This document shows positions 31,701 through 37,300 of a stretch of DNA of 37,300 nucleotides, piece by piece. This stretch comes from Spirogloea muscicola. Its lineage: Eukaryota > Streptophyta > Zygnematophyceae > Spirogloeales > Spirogloeaceae. Every line of letters starts with the position of its first letter. Within the stretch, counting starts at the first letter, position 1. A program made the position numbers and the translations under genes. The notes under the pieces were generated by a model that was not told where the DNA came from, did not search any database, and was given only the letters and a program-made list of their open reading frames with translations. The stretch is taken from positions 245,803 to 283,102 of the forward strand of contig WELB01000118.1 in assembly GCA_009602725.1 (NCBI GenBank), given 5' to 3'.

Positions 31701-34625
31701 CAACTTTGGTACTCCATATGATCCTTTCATGGTCAAGTTGCTGATCATCACACTGACAATGAATACTTCTGTCTGCTTGTCAGCATATTTGTGACAATCG
31801 CCCCCTGCAAAACTCACTGCGCAGGTACTGAAGTGCCTAGCTGAAAATAACACCATGCAGACATTACATGGGCAGGTGACAGTAGGGACTCTGCTCTTGC
31901 AGGTAAGCAGTCCCAGCTCCTGGCAATAGCAATGTGTTGAAGACTGGTCAAACCAAATATGTGCCTCTGTTGCACTGTTACCATGGTGTGTATTCGAGGT
32001 TACTGGGATGTCTATCTGAATGATGACAGACTGACTGCTATCTGGATTAGTTGAGTCTTTGTTTACTTGCAACTGGAGAGATCTTGCACGGAGTATGGAT
32101 GAGCTCGCAGACTTGTCAAGGTTATGCACATGTATGCATATGAGGGGAGTACGACTACATCTACTACTTGCTTACTGTGCTCGTGGAGCCTGATTAATTG
32201 CAGAACTGTACAGTTGGGCTACTTTTTGCCATGCTGCCTGCGTTAGGACAACAAGGCAGTTACCTTCAGAGGTTACAAAGTGTAGCGAAGGAGTGAGCAG
32301 CTCATTGGCCTGATTCTTGCTCGTGCGCTGTGCTTGTGCTTTTCGCTGCTCGTTATACCGTGCAGACAGGCTTCCAATTGCCAGTTAAAGATTGGCACAT
32401 AGATGCATGTTAGCTCGTGCGGATTATATCTAGTAAGGAGGCTGAGTGGCGTGTTGCTGCTGCAGATTGACATTGTTGGTCGTTTTCGTGGTGGTGGCTA
32501 TGCTGCTTGCTTACTACTTCATGCCCTATTGCTTGAAGTTGCTTCACAGCCTTAGTGCGCAGGTCCATAAAGCTCGCCAAAGCTTTCAAATGTTACACCT
32601 ATCATAGGACACCTTATTCTGACTTACCTCACTTGACAACACTGTGAATCTGCACTTACTATGAAACCGGATTAGGACCCACAAACTTCAAGATTAGTGT
32701 GAAGCTTGCAGCGTAGGCATACTGACAAATTGCAAGATAACATTGTGAGCTCAAGCAGTGCCTGCTTTATGTCCTTGAAGTTCAAAGAGTCAACAGCCAG
32801 TGAATGCATTACGTGATCCTCTGTCTTCTGTGGTTCTGCAGACTGCGGAGCTCTACCAGCTTTGTGTCATTGCATTTTGTCTTAGTATGGCTTATGTAAG
32901 AACATTGCTTTACTTCATCAGCTTCATTTGGCAGGCTTCATCTTGGAGACTACCCATGTCATGCTGCAATGCATAGAACTAAGTTTCTGTGGTGGTACTT
33001 GTATTGACAAGATTCGTACATATCTTACTTTGTACTTGTACAGATTGGCAGCAAGCTTGGGGTCACGATAGAACTAGGGGCATTTGTGGCAGGCGTCATG
33101 ATTTCTACATCTGATCTCGCTGAGCATACCCTTGAGCAGGTAGTCAATTGATCATCTACTGACTTGCAAGATGCAAATCTCTGAGGCTGGCCACCATGTT
33201 GTTGTTTATTTGAACTACTCTGCTGAAGATTGCAGTATGATAAGTGTGCTCAATGTTCACAGGTAGACCCCATCAGAAACATTTTTGGAGCTCTATTCAT
33301 GGCATGCATCGGCATGATCATGTCACCAGCCTTCATGTGGACCCACATCAATGTCATGCTGGCATCTCTGCTTGTTGCATTTGTGTCCAAGACTGCCCTC
33401 ATCACCTGTGTAGTGAGAGCTTTTGGTTACAGCACTCGGAGTTCCTTGACGGTGAGGCTCGCTGATGGATAGTTCTTCCCTACCTGACCAATCACTTAAT
33501 TTAGCAATGTGTGCCTTTGGCAGCAGAAGTGGCAGCTTTTCCAATCTTGTGTGTCATTCTTGCTTTGCAGGTTGGCATGTCCTTGGCACAAATTGGTGAA
33601 TTTGCTTTTGTTTTACTCAGTCGTGCTTCGAATCTGCACCTCGTTCAGGTATGCTTTTAATGACATGCCAACCCTGTTGATGGCCTTGATGTTGTACATA
33701 CTTGTGTGCAAGTCAAGGGAAATGAAGACGAACGTTTTGCAACTCAGATGTTGCAGCAGCAGTGAAAGAGATGAGCAACTGCGTCAAGAATGACATGGCT
33801 GCATGAGAAGCATCACTCAGCTCATCTGCTCTTATTCTGCAGAGAAAAGTATATCTGCTGCTTCTTGGGACGACAGCGCTTAGCTTGGTAAGTATTCCTT
33901 GTCTCTGCATTGTTCAATTTGCAAATATTTGTGCCTACTGTTCTGGTCCTTGATAGGTCCAAGCATGTTGAGTGCCCAAATTCCTTGTGTGTTTCTGTTT
34001 GTCCCCGCTGCATTGCCCTTATGTTTCAATATTTGCAATCTTGAGCAATGACTTGCATGACAGTGGAGGCTTAAAGCAAGCAATTCTGCTTTTGTAAGCA
34101 GGTTGCAACGCCATTGGTGTTCTGGATGACCCCGCACATTGTACGTTTTGGAGTGCTGATGAGATGGCTGCAACAAGAATCAGATGGTGTAGAGGTGTTC
34201 AGCTATTTCAGTGATGGCTCTTGCTGCTTTTGTATTTGCTTTTGCGACAGCCAAGTACTAATGATGAAGGGTAGATAATACCATGTTGTTTCCCTTAATG
34301 CTGAGCTCACCTGTCGAGTCTTTCAGCAATGCTAATACTATACTGATTGGTTGTGGCAGAGTTTATACAGTTGCAGCAAATCAGTAGCTTGTGCAGAATG
34401 CGTTGCTTCTTACTGAAAGGTGCATTGCTAGATCAGAGAAGGGCATATCACTTAATGGTTGGCTTTGTTGGCATGCAGATTGCAATGAACGGCGACCATA
34501 GTAACGGGCGTTTCATTTCCCTGTCAGTGCAACCTTCCAAGGTACTTCATGACAGCGGATCAATGACAAAGACACCTCAAGCCCAGCAAGTTGGTGCATT
34601 CACGAAAGGGCAACAACAGGACTAA
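28792..34625 (+). CDS. K+/H+ antiporter of the KEA4/5/6 (CPA2) type
   Basis: Twenty exons: 28792-29008, 29478-29530, 29790-29857, 30088-30178, 30333-30394, 30606-30681, 30900-30974, 31084-31155, 31323-31406, 31553-31621, 31825-31902, 32204-32271, 32466-32562, 32842-32895, 33044-33139, 33263-33451, 33571-33648, 33843-33887, 34102-34194, 34479-34625; all phases close, about 603 aa. N-terminal signal peptide (LAVAVVVLLVAVGASA), then the plant-KEA-specific DIIDRVLEKEFPDHDPSE, ATLETVARV and RFQFKDLF. The transmembrane part has LISDLVVVIVLAAAGGVLFA, GYLIAGAAIGPGG, QFGVLFLLFSLGMEFS, IVGALLSMSSTALV, ELGAFVAGVMIST and AQIGEFAFVLLSRASNLHLV. It exchanges K+ for H+ in endomembranes, as Arabidopsis KEA4-6 do, and lacks a KTN domain like them. 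The conserved Q-D is Q315-N316 here. The intron 30179-30332 has a GC donor. Confidence 0.92.
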
Positions 34626-35440
34626 GTCCTCTTCTTAATTACTCGCGCTCTTAGTCATAACTTACGATTCTTTCATTGATTGGGTAGCCTACATTAATTA
34701 TCAGAGATTATAAATTTGTACGTATAACGATTACTCATGTACATTACAAAGTAGCCCTGTCAATGAAGATTGCTGGCAACATCGGCATGTGTTTTGGCAA
34801 ATTCTGAGATAGGCAACTTCTTAAGTAAGTCAGATTTTCGGTGCTCTTGTTAAAAAACTTGGGCCAGAAAGGGTGATGCACTGATTTATCTGTCACATTC
34901 ATCACTTCACTTCATCTTGCATGTCGAAAGCCCGAGTCCGTGGCAACAACCAGAGAAAAGTTGCTCCTTGTGTTGTGCGGTTGGGGAGCAAAGTGATGTA
35001 GAGATTTGTATCAGACCATGATTGGCTGTGTTGCAATTCTCTGAATGGGAGCAAATATGGGTGCTGTTGACAGCTTCTAGCCACTTGAATATTGCGCTGT
35101 GTTTCATAGGACCCTGTTGGTCTGTTGGGTCGGCCTTCAAGAGCCCTCGCCTACTTTAAAGGGCTTTTGACTATCATGGCTCATAAAGGTAAAGTCATCC
35201 CTTGCTCCAGCTCACTACTGTCGCCTGTGGCTTGTGCTCGCTCTACCTTCAAGCGCAGCATATCTCAGTCAATATTTCATACGTACACACGCATGATCTT
35301 GACTGGATCGTCCGATTGTCTGCTGCCACTGCTACTGTCCTCCAGCTAGCTGCCTCTGTGAACGAGCTGGAAGCCAGTCAGCGCAGGAAAGTAGATCAAG
35401 AGGTGTCGCTGGCGTAACGAAGGGTAGAAAATCCAGAAGG
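34626..35440. other. Intergenic, with one weak candidate C-terminal exon
   Basis: No gene is secure here. At about 35212-35417 (+) a frame ends VRLSAATATVLQLAASVNE...QRRKVDQEVSLA before TAA, following a plausible CTCCAG acceptor. It looks like a helical protein end, but no upstream exon could be linked, so it is not called as a gene. Confidence 0.3.
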
Positions 35441-35454
35441 GCAACGGCGTGAAT

Positions 35455-35535
35455 AAAGAAATTGCTCGCCCACAAGGGGTAGGGGCTGGGAAAGGCCAGC
35501 CCAAAAAGAATGGACAAGGGCCAAAGAGCCAAAAG
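35455..35535 (-). repeat. Solitary hairpin module
   Basis: GCTCGCCCACAAGGGGTAGG, then GGGCTGGGAAAGGCCAGCCC, then AAAAAGAATGGACAAGG: a complete module in minus orientation with no retrotransposon coding sequence beside it. It is the clearest stand-alone copy in the window. Confidence 0.7.
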
Positions 35536-35990
35536 CAGTGAATAAGCAGTGACGGCCAGTCAAAGTGCATCAAGTAGCTATCACAAGGTGCGAAAGTAGT
35601 GACTGGCAAAAATCCAAGATCCTCGGAGTAGCCGAGTAGAGATTGAGTGTGAGGAAGCGCACTCAGATGCATGATAGTGTTTGCTCTCATGCACAGCCCT
35701 TACTCGCTTGCAGAAGCGACAGATTGTGAGTTGAAGATGGCCTCAAATGCCCTCTAGTACAGGACCTTGAAGTCGGTCACTGCATAATTATTTGGCTCTT
35801 ACACTTGACAGTGGCTGTATAGGGCCAGGTCAGGGAATGCCCAGAGTGCTAATTCCTTGTCCATACACTTCAATCTACACAGGCTTCAAGAGCTTCAAGA
35901 GGAGCCCGTTGGGTCAAGGACTCCCCGTGAGTCGTGGCTGTTGAGCTCACTGACAGCCTCCTTGTCAGGACCACTGGCCTTCATAGCCGC
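35536..35990. other. Unassigned sequence between repeats
   Basis: About 450 bp with no recognisable gene, module or RNA. Confidence 0.4.
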
Positions 35991-35999
35991 TCCTTGAGT

Positions 36000-36110
36000 A
36001 CAAAGGCAAGCAAGCACATCTAAGACCTACATGACCTACAGCAGAATGACCCGCTCAGTAACCGCGGGTCAAAACATAAAGGTCGCTAATCGATACCTGA
36101 ATACAGAGGG
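36000..36110 (-). pseudogene. Family-B-like retrotransposon end and UTR
   Basis: On the minus strand, ISDLYVLTRGY and stop lie at about 36085-36050, then GCGGGTCATTCTGCTGTAGG and TGTGCTTGCTTGCCTTTGTA, matching the copy that ends at 16715. The insertion is only about 110 bp, an extreme 5' truncation. Confidence 0.65.
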
Positions 36111-36124
36111 GCCTGGAGAAGGCA

Positions 36125-36355
36125 TAGAAAGCGCGGCCAGATTGACTGGTGGCGGGAGAAAAGCGCGGCCGAATTGACTGGTGGCTGGGAGAAGCCAGCC
36201 CAAAAGGAATGGACAAGAAGGGCAAGAGGAGCCGAATGGCGCAGAAAGCAGGGGACTAAGTGCTAAGACCGGAGAGGCCAACCCACAGGAATGGACAAGG
36301 TCCGAAGGAGCCGGACGGTGCAGTAAACAAGGTACCGAGTGCTAATAAGGGCCAA
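36125..36355 (-). repeat. Two tandem 3'-UTR-type modules
   Basis: A first unit (GCGCGGCCGAATTGACTGG, then hairpin GGCTGGGAGAAGCCAGCCC, then GAATGGACAAG, then GGGACTAAGTGCTAAGAC) is followed at once by a diverged second unit (GGAGAGGCCAACCCACAGG, AATGGACAAGGTCCGAAGG, then GGTACCGAGTGCTAATAAG). A short duplicate of the GCGCGGCC.GATTGACTGGTGG start precedes the first. Confidence 0.6.
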
Positions 36356-36718
36356 TTTACACCGGGACGGACGGACGGACGGAGGGGTACGTGTCGCGCG
36401 GTGAGTGGAACGCCCGGCTTTACACAGCCTGCGCGCCCGGACGCGGACGCGCGCCACGGAGGCGCCACATAGGCGCTGACTAGGACGCTTTTTGGGGCGC
36501 GTTAAGGCGGAAACGCGCGCGTTTGCCACGAGGGCGGACGGACTCGGCACCACCTCCCGAGGAGGGGCCAGTTCCGTCCACCCCCCCCCCCTCCCCCGTC
36601 CACGCAGTTGGACCCCAACAAACCGCCCGGGCTGCCCAAAAAGGGTCAGTCGGCACCCACCCCTCCCCGGCCCCCATCATCAGCAGGCCCGGGGGAGCGT
36701 GACCAGCCTCCCCTTCGG
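36356..36718. other. GC-rich unassigned sequence with CGGA repeats and a C10 run
   Basis: It contains four to five CGGA tetranucleotide units near 36364-36384 and a homopolymer C run near 36579-36590. No gene recognised; the open frames on both strands are low-complexity. Confidence 0.4.
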
Positions 36719-36958
36719 GCGCTGCACCTTCGTGCCGGCAGAGCCCTCGCTGCTGCCTCTGGCTCTGGCCAGGGGACCCACTTCCAGGAGCCCAGCATCT
36801 CTGATCTGCGGCTGCTTAGCAGGGGTTACTGAGTGTCTCGTAGCAGCTTTGTTTCTGTTACTTAGCGCTTCCCCTGGCCCCCTTCTCGTACTCTGTTCAT
36901 TCTTTTTCGGGCTGGTTATTCCAGCCCCTATTCTCAATGGGCGAGCACTTTCTTCTCC
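36719..36958 (+). mobile_element. Family-A tail end, 3' UTR and hairpin module
   Basis: LHLRAGRALAAASGSGQGTH, then the end SDLRLLSRGY and TGA (36830-36832), then the UTR and the module GGGCTGGTTATTCCAGCCCC with CAATGGGCGAGCACTTTCTT. From 36752 it pairs base for base with 21988-22194. Confidence 0.75.
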
Positions 36959-37039
36959 TTCGGCCCGCCTCCCTCCTCCCCTCAGCGCTGCTGGCCTCTC
37001 AAGCTGACCAGCGGCGCCGGGAGCAGAGTGCTGCCCTTC

Positions 37040-37236
37040 CCGGTAGCTCGGTGCCTTTGGGTCTGGTGTCCTGCTACCGTATGCGATTGTCTATGTCCCT
37101 GCTGCAGCGCTCCCAAGCGCTTGCTTTGCACCGCCGCGCTGGTCGCGCCCTTGCAGCAGCCTCTGGCTTGCGCAGCGGGGTTGCTCTTCCTCCCCTCAGC
37201 TCATCTGACTTCCTACTGCTGACACGGGGGTATTGA
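37040..37236 (+). pseudogene. Family-C retrotransposon tail
   Basis: Begins near 37040 and reads YRMRLSMSLLQRSQALALHR, RAGRALAAASGLRSG and the end SDFLLLTRGY before TGA. It is closest to the 14379-14576 copy. It follows the family-A module by about 80 bp, so two different elements inserted almost at the same spot. Confidence 0.65.
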
Positions 37237-37300
37237 GGGCGCCCTGTCTGCCTAGCCTTTGGCTCCGTCATGAACACCTGTATGCATCTGGCTGGCATTT

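Noticed and set aside
35125-35417. Possible gene ending at 35417
   Set aside because: A single short frame with a plausible acceptor but no linkable upstream exon and no family motif.

Overview
The window looks like nuclear DNA of a green alga (chlorophyte). Every recognisable gene is split by many short introns, mostly GT-AG with a TGCAG acceptor. The products are plant-type: a plastid copper P-type ATPase of the PAA1/PAA2 class, a KEA4/5/6-type K+/H+ antiporter, and a SET protein of the Rubisco-LSMT/SETD3 class. A short TTTAGGG-like tract also fits. The lineage is an inference; no marker gene is present.

Gene layout: (1) 1-983 (+), 3' part of a WW-domain protein. (2) 1403-6423 (-), copper-transporting ATPase, 12 exons, reconstructed with every reading-frame junction closing, about 978 aa. 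(3) 9221-12826 (+), SET-domain methyltransferase-like protein. (4) 17745-20776 (-), condensation/alcohol-acetyltransferase-like acyltransferase, probably frameshifted near its C-terminus. (5) 24357-25795 (+), unknown secreted or membrane-anchored protein with one in-frame TGA. (6) 26160-28186 (-), protein O-fucosyltransferase-like protein, 4 exons. (7) 28792-34625 (+), KEA-type cation/proton antiporter, 20 exons, about 603 aa. Genes 1/2 and 5/6 are convergent; 6/7 are divergent.

The intervals between genes (about 6.9-8.75 kb, 13.5-16.8 kb, 21.5-23.95 kb, 35.4-37.3 kb) are a dense graveyard of 5'-truncated non-LTR retrotransposons. What survives is the 3' end of the ORF: a C-x-C...H...C zinc-binding motif, a PD-(D/E)xK restriction-like endonuclease core, and a conserved tail that almost always ends in a short LTRGY-type motif before the stop. 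At least three tail families (here A, B, C) are interleaved in both orientations.

The most striking unexplained structure is a roughly 50-60 bp module scattered about 20 times in both orientations. Its core is a perfect or near-perfect hairpin (GGGCTGG-loop-CCAGCCC), flanked on one side by a CATTCTTTTT-like segment and on the other by TGGGCGAGCACTTTCTTCT. In at least three places it lies in the 3' UTR of a family-A tail. I infer it is, or derives from, a 3'-UTR structure used by the element's reverse transcriptase, and that it has also spread alone. Other oddities: a Q-N in place of the Q-D ion-binding motif of the KEA protein, two GC-AG introns (one splitting the DKTGT motif of the ATPase), a (TG)60-(CG)n block fused to a retrotransposon fragment, a 160-bp purine tract, and a bacterial/organellar-type tRNA-Thr-like sequence close to a telomere-like tract inside an intron.
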